Source: Physocladia obscura
Taxonomy: Eukaryota > Chytridiomycota > Chytridiomycetes > Chytridiales > Chytriomycetaceae
Direction of reading: 5' to 3'
Length of the DNA stretch: 16,583 nucleotides
Assembly (NCBI GenBank): GCA_027596945.1
Contig: JADGJH010000399.1
Span: forward strand, 1 to 16,583
Of the stretch, positions 1-9,406 are shown in pieces. The notes beneath the pieces are model-generated. The model saw nothing but the letters and a program-made list of their open reading frames with translations. It did no database searches and was not told the DNA's origin. The number at the start of each line of letters is the position of its first letter. Within the stretch, counting starts at the first letter, position 1. The translations under genes and the position numbers were made by a program.

Positions 1-2041
1 GGGTCGGTTTTTGCGGCATTGTAAACTCTCTGACGAACGATGCAACATGAGAAAACTTGGCGTCTGAGTACTTGGTATACACGCCATCTTCCTCTCTGAC
101 ACACGATGCTGCCGCGTACAGTCCATTTGCACATTCTAAGATCTGCTCTTGTCGATAACCAGATGTATTTATATGCTCAAGAGTCTGTAAAGTGTTGTTT
201 TGAACAAATATTTAATTCCCCTCCCAAAAAAACAAAAAAAACTAACCCATCCACCCATTCTCAAAACATGTTTGCCCAAAAAAACTGATGCAGCAACCAT
301 AAGAGACGGTACAACATTCAAAAAATTGTGTTCAATTAATGCAATTTCCAGAAAATATTTCGTCAACAATTCAAGCCTGACAATATTGTCATTGTCCTGT
401 TTTTCATCATTCTCGCCGATAGCACTATCCCTGAGGCTAGTGAGATTTTTATAACTACTGCTGCCACTTCTATTTTTCGCAACTCTCTTCTGCTCAACTC
501 TCAAAACTCGTTTAAGAAGCGAACACGGCCCGTTATAGCTAATCCCGAATTTAAACAAATCCAGCATAAAATTTTCAGCCTTCAGAATCTCTTCAGCAGT
601 GTAGCCGCTACCAACCAGTTCCACCAATCTATGGACACTAGGGACTTGGATTTCCTCATACTTTGCAGCAACGAACATTGCAGTGACGCCAACGAGTTGG
701 AATTTTTCAATGGCCACGTTCGCTTTCATGGACATGAATCTGTCCATCAAGTTCACTGCAAGGAACAAGGTTTCAGGGAGAAGAAAAAGCCGGGAATGTA
801 GACCAATCAACCAGTTGACAAGTGTGCGGCGTATGCTCCAACTGACACTGGGTTGGAGTAGGATATACTGTGGGTTTGGAGTTGTTTTGATTTCAATTTC
901 GCGCATATATTCATAAATTTCGTCTGCATATTCCGAGAGAAAAAGCGGGTCTGGAACAGGAGAAACAACTGCAGGCCGAACAAATTTCATTGCTGCAGCC
1001 GAAACACTAACTGCTGTTGATGGCGTACGCGATGGCGTGATCAAGCGGGGAATCGATGATTGAACTGAAGAATTTCTGAATGGCAGGAGTGACGAGTCGC
1101 GCCTCTTGATGATGGCCTCTGAAGACTTAATTGGTCCATCTCGTTGAAAAGCCGCCTGCTGTTTCTGTGACTGATTGTTGCGTGCTGTTTCGGTAGGATT
1201 ATCAATTTCCATCATGGAAGCGATTTCGGCTTTCATGGATTTTGATGACGGAACACGGCGGCATGTTCGAGAACCGATACTGTGACCGGCAGCATCTGAC
1301 GGTAGGGCTGGAATAACAGTAGGAGTGCACGTTAGAATAGAACGAGAAGAGACTGCGGTCGGCACGGTATTTTCAGATGGAATGGACGAATTGGATGTAT
1401 TGGTCGAGCATAAACGTGCGTTTTTTGAGGACGGGACGACTGTGTAGAGCGACGCGAGATGGCGACGCGCAGCCAGTTGGGAAACAGCAGCATTATTACT
1501 CTGCCCCCACGCAGGTCGTTGTTGTTGCTGCTGTAGTTGCTGTTGATGGTGATGATTTTGTTGTTGTTTAAGCCGTGTCGTAACAACTGTACGCGCGTTG
1601 ACAGCCACTTGCGCTGCAGAAGGTTTGCGTGCCTGAATAATCTGATTCTGAGTCTGAGTTTGGATCTTTGGCGCTTTCGTTTGACTAGTAGTTGATCCAG
1701 ATCCGGCGCTGGAACGTGCTGATGTGCTTAAGGGCCCAGCATTTGTTGATGACAGCTTTGTATATGTATTAACAGCATCGCCAGTACCAAATTTGCCCGT
1801 TCGCACTCGTTTTTGGCGCTCGTCATTACCCAGCAAGTTCTCGCCATCTTTCGATACCATGCGTTTGATAGTCGCAGCAGTCTGTTTACTTGTATGGTCA
1901 AGACAATGCACGTGAAGAAAATAATAATAAAAACAGCAATCGAACCTGAACACGCTGCCAGTTATTGCTATTGCTTGCCGTCACATCACCAAGCGCGTTT
2001 CTAGCACCGCTCGTTGGTGCAAGAGGTTGCGATGGTGGCAT
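1..2041 (-). CDS. CLB: B-type (G2/mitotic) cyclin, 3' end cut by window edge
   Basis: Regulatory subunit of the mitotic cyclin-dependent kinase. Exons on the minus strand: 2041-1946, 1881-247, 184-1; introns 1945-1882 (64 nt) and 246-185 (62 nt). The phases match across both junctions, giving at least 638 residues. The start at 2041 is chosen because the first exon carries a destruction-box core (RNALGDV, residues 14-20) expected at the N-terminus of mitotic cyclins. Residues 33 to about 345 are low complexity, with a Q/H-rich block. The cyclin fold starts near SEYADEIYEYM (about 347); RRTLVNWL (about 383), PETLFLAVNLMDRF and VGVTAMFVAAKYEE follow. The second fold contains LLTKYFLEIALIE, and exon 3 supplies the C-terminal TLEHINTSGY ... 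KYSDAKFSHVA signature. Oddities are a polar insert of about 34 residues between the two folds and a divergent MRAIL patch. The left edge falls just past the last helix, so few residues are missing. The family call is firm; the exact subtype (Clb1-6) is not assignable. Confidence 0.95.
1517..1567 (-). repeat. Gln/His-rich coding repeat in cyclin N-terminus
   Basis: CAA/CAG and CAT/CAC codon runs on the minus strand encode a block of glutamines broken by histidines, in the disordered N-terminal half of the cyclin. It is a coding microsatellite and probably length-variable between strains (inference). Confidence 0.85.
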
Positions 2042-2439
2042 TTCGATCTATGCAAATACCGAAAAAGAAAAAAAACGACTTGTAAACAATAAAACAAAAA
2101 CAAAAAAAACAAGAATAATCAAACACCTCTCTTCTTCTCTTTGTCACGACCACATCATAAGTTGAAAAATACATGCCCGATCAAAATATATCTCTTATGA
2201 TTTTGTTTTTTTTTTTTATTTTTTTGTTTTGTCAGTGTTCTATTTTTGGCTTTAGGCATAGCTGCCTTCCGACAATGAACACGTTAATACCGTCAAATTC
2301 TTGAAGTTTGTCACTTCGATAGAACTGAAAGGATATTCAAATTGAAAACAATAACAACCACCATATAAATATATATGAAAAAACAAAATGAATCTCAAAC
2401 ACAACTTTCTGTCTCTCTCACTTTTAATCTCTCCATCAC
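2042..2439 (-). promoter_or_regulatory. Intergenic region: cyclin promoter and GCP2 3' flank
   Basis: 398 nt between the GCP2 stop (2440) and the cyclin start (2041), both genes reading leftwards. It holds A/T homopolymer runs (for example 2207-2220 and 2095-2110) and a forkhead-type site. An AATAAA-like string lies on the minus strand around 2214-2220, within a T-run, and is a weak candidate for GCP2 polyadenylation. No credible coding exon or RNA gene was seen. Confidence 0.6.
2082..2089 (+). promoter_or_regulatory. Forkhead-type site GTAAACAA upstream of the cyclin
   Basis: GTAAACAA is a perfect match to the forkhead core (RTAAAYA), 41-48 nt upstream of the cyclin start codon. In yeasts, mitotic cyclin genes of the CLB2 cluster are driven by Fkh2 with Mcm1 through this motif (established knowledge). 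Function here is inferred. The site may fall within the 5' UTR, and no convincing Mcm1 box was seen beside it. Confidence 0.45.
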
Positions 2440-5400
2440 TCAAAACGCGATCCCAGAAATCCCACCGCTATTGCCAGTCCCCGATGAAAGTCGATTCTTT
2501 CCCAAAATTCCGACACCAGCAGCGCCAACACCTCCGACAAAAACTTTAGAATAGAACATATTGTAATCAATCCGCGTGACAAGGTCCTGCAAGACGGCCG
2601 ACACCAACGATGCCGCAGACGCAGATGGTGTCGCCACAATCGATCCAACAGTCACCCCCAACGACTCAAAAGAGTTCATAGAATCTGCAAATTGAAGCCC
2701 AAATATGAACTCCCGCATTGTCAAGATTTGTTGCTCTTCAAAACGTTGCAGTACCTTGTGTGCTTTTGATGTTGGTGATATATCGGCGAATTGTGGCGGC
2801 TCATCTTCTAAAGGCGATGAAGGCTCACTTTCATTGTCGTCTCGTTCTTCGATTCCTGTTGCACTGAATCGCTCCAACAGGAATTGGGTGGCGAAAATTG
2901 AAAAATCTGTACACACCTCCATCAAGTTTCCGAAATGCTGGTGAAAGTGTTGTCAGTATAAAATGTAACTAACATTGGGAAATAATACCATCAACAGTTT
3001 TTGATTTGTTAACAAACAATCTTTTAGACATGTATCAAGCAAGTCATTGTGAACTTTCAGAATTTCTTCAACGGTAGTAACCTGCCACAGATCAATCGTT
3101 CATAATAAATACAAAAACACAAATGTAAGGATAAACAGACACCTTTTCAAGACTTCTTTCAAACAACGCCCAACTCGGTTCAATGACATCAAAACATATA
3201 AAATGCAAAAATTGTTGGACAAAATTAAGCATCCTCCCTTGAACAACAGAAATTCTCGCCAAGAATAACCCCTCGTCCTTCAGTTTCGCGTCTTCTTCGC
3301 TGGTTGTTGCTGCAATTGGCACTCGCAGAGGAGGCTTCATGGACAAACCAGCAGTTGGTAATGCTGAAGTAGCAGCAGGTGCTTTTCCCTTTTGCGGAAC
3401 CATGGCAGCGCGTTTCGCCATTTCGACTGTCACACGCCGGTGTCGTAAAAACTTTGTCTTTAATGCCCAAACGTTGGTCAGCATGCGCTCCACATTTTTG
3501 CAATGAAGCAAATGTCTGAACAAGAGCTGGTACTTTGTAATAACGCGTTTGTTAATAATCAAGGAAATCGGAAACGTCGAGTTGTATCCAAGCGTGATGG
3601 CGTCAATTCCTGCGACGGCCATTAAGAAAAAAAAAGAATAAATAAATAGGTCAAAATACCTCTCAGCTCAATTTCATCATCTTGATTTCCAGCTCCGGTG
3701 ATATTTACTTTACTCATATCGACAAGCGTCGATCCATCGTCCGCCTCAACAAAGACTTCTCGATAATCAACTCCAACAACTGCAGTCACGCGCAACAGCT
3801 GTTCCACAAGCGAATAGCTTGACAGTTCAACAGTAATATCATCTTTATAAGAATCGTTGTACGATACACTCCCAGGAGTTCGAAGAACAAGTTCAAGCAT
3901 GGCGCTCAGTCTGTCGACAGACACAAGATCTCGAGGTTTATGGAGTTCTGGATATGCAAGATCCAAAAAGTGCGTGAGAAAGTCACTCTGGTCGAGTAAG
4001 AAGTAATGCTTCAATGATCTGCAAAGCAAAGTGTCCAGATAAATAAATGCACACATATATATAAAATACAAACAAAAGAACAAACCTCAATCTGTCAACC
4101 AATTTATTTCCTTTAAACAACAGATCCAAAAGCGTCTTATTTGCATATCGATAGGCTCGTTCAATTTCCACAACAAATCTATCCAATTAACAAAAAATTA
4201 AATTAAATTAAATCAAATCAAAATCAAAATTAGCAAGAAAAACAAAAAAACCAACCGTCCATCATCAACGACTCGAACAATATCACCAAAAGCGGCAACG
4301 TGTTTCTTCAAATCATCTTCATTCTCTTTTCCACTGCTACTGCCTTCATAAAATCCACCCCCTCCATCCCCACCACATTCACAGACAACATTCAGATACT
4401 TTCCCGCCAACAAGATCTTCTCTTTCACACCTTCCAAAAAAATCGGCACTTCCCCAGGTCCGTTTCGGATAGTATACCTTTGTTCCCAATACACGTCATT
4501 AAAATCATCGCCAATTCCGTCTTTCCGCACCCCACGCCCCCGCCGCTCCGCCACGAGAAACTCATCATACGGGTCGTCGCTGATTGCGCCCGTGTTGATC
4601 CACGTCCTCAGCATGCTGAAATATGGAACAGACGCCCGCTGCAATAGGTGTGTATAAGTTTTGTGCGCTGTTGCATCACCCGCAGTTGTGAGGACTTTTT
4701 CGGCGAGAATTGTTAGTATTACGCCGCCTCCGCGCGGTGCTGCTGCTGCTTGTAAAATGCTGCAATTGGTGCTGCTGCTGCTGCTGCTGGCCATACGAAT
4801 ATTCATGGGATTGAAGATTTCGGCGGATGCTTGCTCAGAGTCGTATATTGCTGTAACGAGGTTCGCGACAAGACTGAGAATATGGCCAGTGGGTAAAACG
4901 TGATACCATAATTTTTGGAGGCCAAATGCTGGCGCGAACCGTATTTGATGTTCCAATTGTGCAATCAAAGTAAAATAATCCTTTTTTTTTTTTTAATATA
5001 GATTTTGTAAGGTTTCTAATTAGTTAGTTATAAATACCATACTTCTAAAATGCCTCGCATTCCAGCAACAAGAGCGTGTGATACTTTGCCAAATTCGAAT
5101 CGAGAATGAGAATCCATAAAGTTGTTTATAAACAAAAAGTCTGAAGCAATGGGTAAAATCCGTTTTATCATCGATGCCAAGGATAAATCTAACGTCGGAT
5201 CGATTTTAAACTCTGTGCGAAGCGTTTGAATTTCGCGACGATTCGATGCGAATGATGATTGCTTGATATAAACGCCATCAATTCCCTAATTAATCTAAAA
5301 ATTAATTTCCACGAAAAAATTGAAAATGTATCGAATGTGACTTTACCAAAAGAACGTAGAGCAAATCTTCTAGAATAAAGTTTTCTTGTTCTGGAATTGA

Positions 5401-6707
5401 TAGTTTGTTGATGGGATCAACTGTAGATTCTTTGATATTCTTTGTGTTGTTTTAGGGTGATTGTTTAATTCATCTTTCTGTTGTTATTATCTTTTTCGTA
5501 TTCGTATTTAGCATCCTATGATGCTCGTGTTTCTTTTTGGGTAATTTTTCCACTCGCTGCGCACCACTTTTTCCCCAACTACCATCAATTTACTTCTCTG
5601 TCATTGCTTACTTTATTGAGAGATACAGGAGTTTTCGGCAAACGACAAGCAAATGGAGGTTGAAGAGCATTGAGTGACATTGACAGGTCTTCTTCAACCA
5701 CACCCAATCGCGAAGAAGAAGTTTTTTTCAAAACTAAAGGAAGTTAATAAAAATGAAAGAGAATGAAAAACCATATATTTAGAAATTTTATGGTACTCAC
5801 GCGAATTTCTCGACAAACTTGCGGATCTCCTTCGGGTAGAACTATTGAGAAAGGACTTTGGATCGACATAGGAGATGGTTGGGGACGAAGTCATTGCCGA
5901 GATTTGATTGACGATAGTGTCGGCGCTTGGGGAGGCGAGGGAAACGGAGGCCGAGCGTACGCGTTTGGGAGTGTTTATATTGAGAAAGGAGGCGGCAGAA
6001 TCCTGCTTTAGACGTGCATTGATGAGGCCTTGGGCGGCGTTGGCGGTGATGATTGCTGGAGCCAGCGGACGTGTGCGGCCCCTCGCATTGACGTTTGCAG
6101 AGGCGGAGGCTAAAGCGGACGCTGAAAGAGGTGATGTAGAAAGCGCGGTGGGATAGTTGCCGTGGATGGAAGTAGCAGTAGTAGTTGGTGAGGGAGTGCT
6201 TGGTAACGGCCCAAGAGTTGACGCCAGTTGAGTTGGCGATGCGGACATGGACTTGTTGGTAATATGTGACTGCATTCCTTGTTGTTGTTGTTGTTGTGCT
6301 GCTTGTTGCTGTTGTCCTACTTGTTGTTGTTTGTTGTTGCGGACCAAGCGGGTAATTGCTGGGTCGGTTTTGATTTTGGCAGCCAGCGCAGCCCACGCGC
6401 CTAGATCGACGACATGTTCGCGGCGCAGATGCTCGAAGCGCTTGAGGATCGCGGTGGCGTCGGCGGGTGCGGCGAGGGCATGCGAAACAACAGACACAAT
6501 ACTGAAGGCGCTAACTGTGCTACTGTTACTATTGCTGTTGCCGTTACCGTTGCCAGCGTTAACATTAGGGGCACCGTTAATGCTGTTTACTTTTCCTTTC
6601 CCTTCCATCCCGCCACGCAGTACCCGCGCACACTCTGCCGCGTTCGCCTCGACTCCCAGCGTGTGTAGCAGCTCAGACACCAGCCCTTCCACTCGAAAAT
6701 CGCTCAT
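2440..6707 (-). CDS. TUBGCP2: Gamma-tubulin complex component 2 (GCP2 / Spc97 / Alp4 family)
   Basis: Subunit of the gamma-tubulin small complex that nucleates microtubules at spindle poles. Exons (minus): 6707-5801, 5733-5612, about 5439-5347, 5285-5043, 4980-4256, 4178-4086, 4018-3660, 3609-3143, 3081-2989, 2937-2440. Every junction keeps phase except the start of exon 3, which is uncertain. The product is about 1,200 residues, longer than the roughly 900 of animal GCP2, mainly through an S/N/Q-rich N-terminal region. The start MSDFRVEGLVSELLHTLGV matches the GCP2 N-terminus. GRIP1 begins near PEQENFILEDLLYVLLGIDG and continues through FEFGKVSHAL and QLEHQIR ... LQKLWYH, DPYDEFLV, YWEQRYTI and LLAGKYLNVVCECG. 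GRIP2 (gamma-tubulin binding) includes LKHYFLLDQSDFLTHFLDLA, TKYQLLFRHLLHCKNVERML and GRMLNFVQQFLHF. The C-terminal helices contain LDTCLKDCLLTN and LVTRIDYNMFYSKVF. It is GCP2 rather than GCP3 because of the N-terminus and the KYQLLFRH/CKNVER wording. Confidence 0.93.
4769..4790 (-). repeat. (AGC)n serine-coding triplet repeat in GCP2
   Basis: A run of GCT triplets on the plus strand reads as consecutive serine codons on the minus strand, in a loop of GRIP1 just after NPMNIRMA. A neighbouring short GCT run near 4739-4750 encodes alanines. Both are coding microsatellites that lengthen a loop of GCP2. Confidence 0.8.
6279..6340 (-). repeat. Gln-rich coding repeat in GCP2 N-terminal region
   Basis: CAA-rich triplets on the minus strand encode several glutamine runs (QQQ, QQQQ, QQQQQQ) just after the N-terminal helical segment ending ITRLVRNNK. 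On the opposite strand the same bases give a cysteine-rich artefact frame. Confidence 0.85.
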
Positions 6708-6985
6708 TCAAAATTCGATCCAATAAACAAAAGCAAAACAAATCTTCAAAACAACTACAGAATTAAATAAAATAAGGAAAACGAACCCGTAGTATGGCGA
6801 GTTGTGCTTTCACTTATTTTTAAAAATGAAAAAAATCCAGTTTACTTTAAATTAAATCTTGAAATACCACTCCCTTTCAGTATCTAGATTTAAAAGCTGA
6901 AAGAATTTCACTTGAAACTGATAATAGAGTGATAACACAATTTCAAGACTTCTTGAATTCGTATGTTTATGCGAATAAAGTAGCT

Positions 6986-7033
6986 AGTGTCATTTTGCTA
7001 TTGCAAATATTCGTTCAGTCAGTGTCATTTTGC
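6986..7033. repeat. 13-bp direct repeat pair in the divergent promoter
   Basis: AGTGTCATTTTGC occurs at 6986-6998 and again, perfectly, at 7021-7033; the start points are 35 nt apart, and both copies are about 300 nt upstream of the transporter start. Paired identical sites are compatible with a transcription-factor operator (inference); no known factor was matched. Confidence 0.5.
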
Positions 7034-7119
7034 CTTTACAAAGTTTCATAATAAATGATTCACATCAATAAACTTGATCTTTGAACAAATCGAGCATAAT
7101 AAAATTTATTGAATACAAA

Positions 7120-7131
7120 AAGAAGCTTCTT
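7120..7131. promoter_or_regulatory. 12-bp palindrome AAGAAGCTTCTT, minimal heat-shock-element-like
   Basis: A perfect palindrome containing GAAnnTTC, that is, two inverted nGAAn units of a heat-shock element. A functional element normally needs a third unit, which is not clear here (the next five bases are TCTTT). It lies about 185 nt upstream of the transporter start. Confidence 0.3.
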
Positions 7132-7271
7132 CTTTTCTCCTTATACTACAGTTTATTCAAAGGAAGAAAACAAACGCGATGTATCACAAACTCATATCAA
7201 CAGGAGGCATTCACACTATCAATTACAAATTGAAAATTTTTCAATCAATTTCTAATCTTCTCCTTTTTTCT

Positions 7272-7280
7272 TATAAAAAG
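7272..7280 (+). promoter_or_regulatory. TATA-like box of the MFS transporter
   Basis: TATAAAAAG lies 34-42 nt upstream of the transporter ATG at 7314. If used as a TATA box, transcription would start almost at the ATG, leaving a very short leader; otherwise it is simply AT-rich sequence. Confidence 0.35.
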
Positions 7281-7313
7281 AGATAACACTGCACAAAGAG
7301 TGATTCAACCAAA

Positions 7314-9139
7314 ATGAAGAACACAATAACAGACGTACAAACAACTGAAAGCTTTCTCGTTGAAAGTCATCCGGCAACCCCCAAGCTTGGAAAGGCAGTT
7401 GTTGAAATCCCAGAACAAAACGCCACTATTGATGACGAGCCCGCTATTGACCCAAAGTTTACCGCCGTTCGGGTTAAGCTCGGAAGATTTCAATTCGTCT
7501 GCGTACTATTGTCACTGATAATGGGTATGCTTTTTTGCTGTTTTTTTCTGTTCGGGAAGAATGTCTTTCGATGAGTAATCTTTTTCATCAAAAAAAAAAC
7601 AGGTGTTCTGTTGGCTGCACTCGATCAAACTATTGTTTCAACTGCACTTAAGACGATAGTGACAGAACTTGGTCACGAAGATCTGAATTCATGGATTGGA
7701 TCGGCTTATATGATGACTTCGTGTATGTTTTGCAGTTTATACGGAAAATTTGCAGATATATTCGGGCGGAAATTCACCTTCATTGCAGCAGTTACAGTCT
7801 TTGAGATTGGGTCCCTTGTATGTGGTTTGGCATCGTCAATGGCAATGCTGATTATTGGCCGTGCGATTGCGGGTGTTGGCGGTGGTGGTATTATGAGTAT
7901 CTGTTTAATTATCCTGAGTGATATTGTGAGCATACAAGATAGAGGTATGGCTTAATACCTATGCTATTGTAAGTAACAAAAAAAAAAAAAGGAAAGTACC
8001 AAGGCTTTATAGGTGCGACTTTCACTCTTGCTGCTGTTATTGGGCCGTTGGTTGGAGGAGCATTTGTTGATTATGTATCCTGGCGGTGGTGCTTTTTCAT
8101 CAACGTTCCTATCGGCGTTCTTACTATTGTTATCATTGCATTTCTCCTCAATTTCCCGCCCACAGAAGGTTCCTTCAGCCAGAAACTTCATCGTGTCGAC
8201 TTTTTGGGAAGTGCGACACTTGCAACTGCCATAGTATTCCTCCTAATACCAATTCAACTTGGTGGAAACGAATGGGCCTGGAATTCACCTGCAACAATTA
8301 TCTGCTTCATTTTGGCTGTCATTGTGGCATCAGTATTCATTTACATTGAAGGAAAAGTTGCGGAACCAATTATTCCACATGCTTTATTCAAAACAGCAAC
8401 AGTTTCAGCACTTGTATTTATTGCTTTTATGATTGGCGCCGCCTTCTTTTCGGCAATCTACTACAACGCACTTTTCTTCCAAATTGCACAAGGATATTCT
8501 GCGACCGATGCAGGCGTCCAAGCAATTCCATTTCAAATCGGCGCCTCATTTCTCTCAATCCTCAGCGGTTTAATTGTCTCCCGGACCGGACAATACAAGT
8601 TCTTTTTCTTTGTCGGCCCAATCATGATGATCACCGGCGTCGCGTTGATGGCAACTATGAATCAAAACACTGGTATTGCACAGAAAATTGTGTACTTATT
8701 TATTGCAGGCGTTGGTGGCGGCTCGCAGAATCAAATGACAATCCTGGCACTTCAGGCGAGTGTCGACGGCGAATACATGGCGATAATCACGTCTGTGCAG
8801 CGAACATTCCAGCAGCTCGGTGGGTCGATTGGTGTTTCGATTATTGGTAATATTCTGAATGGGCAGTTAACTTCGCGGATTAGTAAGACGGCGAGTGCTG
8901 TCATTGAAAATACTGTGCCGGTTAGCGAGGCGGTCGATCCGGTGAATATTATTCAGTATTTGAAAGATCATGATCCGACATCTTTAGTTTTGGCGGAGCT
9001 GATAAACGATTTTGTTGGATCATATCGAATTGCATATTTAGCGATCTTGGTGTTTCCGTGTCTGATTCTTTGTGCAGCTTTGTTAGTCAAGCAGTATGAA
9101 GTGAAAGGCCATCGGCATCATAAAAGCAATCACGCATAG
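7314..9139 (+). CDS. MFS drug:H+ antiporter, DHA2 (14-TM) family
   Basis: Membrane exporter that uses the proton gradient to expel toxic small molecules, from plasma or vacuolar membrane. Exons 7314-7524, 7603-7944, 7992-9139; introns 7525-7602 (78 nt) and 7945-7991 (47 nt); both junctions split a glycine codon in phase 1. Product 566 aa, the usual size for 14-TM pumps. About 58 soluble N-terminal residues precede TM1. [16 protein letters not shown] (71-86) is the DHA2 motif at the end of TM1, [11 protein letters not shown] (118-128) is MFS motif A in the TM2-3 loop, and [10 protein letters not shown] (198-207) is motif C in TM5, diagnostic of antiporters. [13 protein letters not shown] follows, typical of fungal multidrug and siderophore exporters. 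The substrate cannot be told from sequence. It has no biosynthetic neighbours, so an efflux role for a cluster product is not suggested. The start is the first ATG in frame and fits the family. Confidence 0.95.
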
Positions 9140-9189
9140 TTATTTTATTTCTTTTTTTTTCTTTTTTTCTTTTTCATGGCATTACGTAC

Positions 9190-9195
9190 AATAAA
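9190..9195 (+). terminator. Polyadenylation signal AATAAA of the MFS gene
   Basis: Canonical AATAAA 51 nt after the transporter stop codon, following a T/C-rich stretch (9140-9175). The rest of the 267-nt gap to TPP2 shows no further gene; a possible 5' UTR intron end (TTTTTTAG near 9340-9347) precedes the TPP2 start. Confidence 0.6.
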
Positions 9196-9406
9196 ATACT
9201 GGTTAAATAATGATTTCAGATCCTGCGGCGTAAGATAAATTATGCCCAATACTAAGTACGGCTAATGGCTCCATTTTCGTTGCGATATGACCACATCTAT
9301 AAAGGAAAAAAAAAGTTCGACGCTTAATATTATTTAGGCTTTTTTAGGGTTGGGCTTTGCGTTGTTACCACCGGAGGAACAGAAGTTGATTACTTCAAGA
9401 AAAAAG

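Larger units (their letters stand above)
6708..7313. promoter_or_regulatory. Divergent intergenic region between GCP2 and the MFS transporter
   Basis: 606 nt, strongly AT-rich, containing the start-proximal regions of two divergently transcribed genes. It holds a 13-bp direct repeat (6986-6998, 7021-7033), a 12-bp palindrome (7120-7131) and a TATA-like box (7272-7280) ahead of the transporter. I see no coding exon, tRNA or other RNA gene here. Confidence 0.65.

Noticed and set aside
169..1953. Cyclin reading frame taken as one uninterrupted ORF from 1953 to 169
   Set aside because: Its N-terminal residues are translated intron with no proper ATG, and the last 20 or so residues are intron too; the spliced model restores the D-box exon and the C-terminal cyclin signature.
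2042..2439. Short ORFs in the cyclin-GCP2 gap
   Set aside because: Low-complexity, no domain, no splice support; typical of AT-rich intergenic DNA.
4300..4903. Plus-strand ORFs of 115 and 80 aa
   Set aside because: Antisense shadows of the large GCP2 exon 4980-4256.
5500..5560. Possible GCP2 mini-exon reading EWKNYPKRNTSIIGC (minus), resembling the conserved W-Y-R block
   Set aside because: Spacing of the key residues differs from the family, and no GT donor follows it before the next exon, so it cannot be spliced in normally.
5579..5611. 33-nt intron GTAAGC...GGTAG in GCP2 followed by a 25-nt exon
   Set aside because: Shorter than any other intron in the window and gives a mini-exon with no family similarity.
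6247..6726. 159-aa plus-strand ORF with cysteine runs
   Set aside because: Antisense to the glutamine repeats and N-terminus of GCP2; the Cys-rich look is the mirror of CAA/CAG codons.
9300..9406. TPP2 N-terminal extension upstream of ATG 9407
   Set aside because: The frame is open back to about 9336 but has no ATG, and the residues from 9407 already match the family N-terminus; it is probably 5' UTR.
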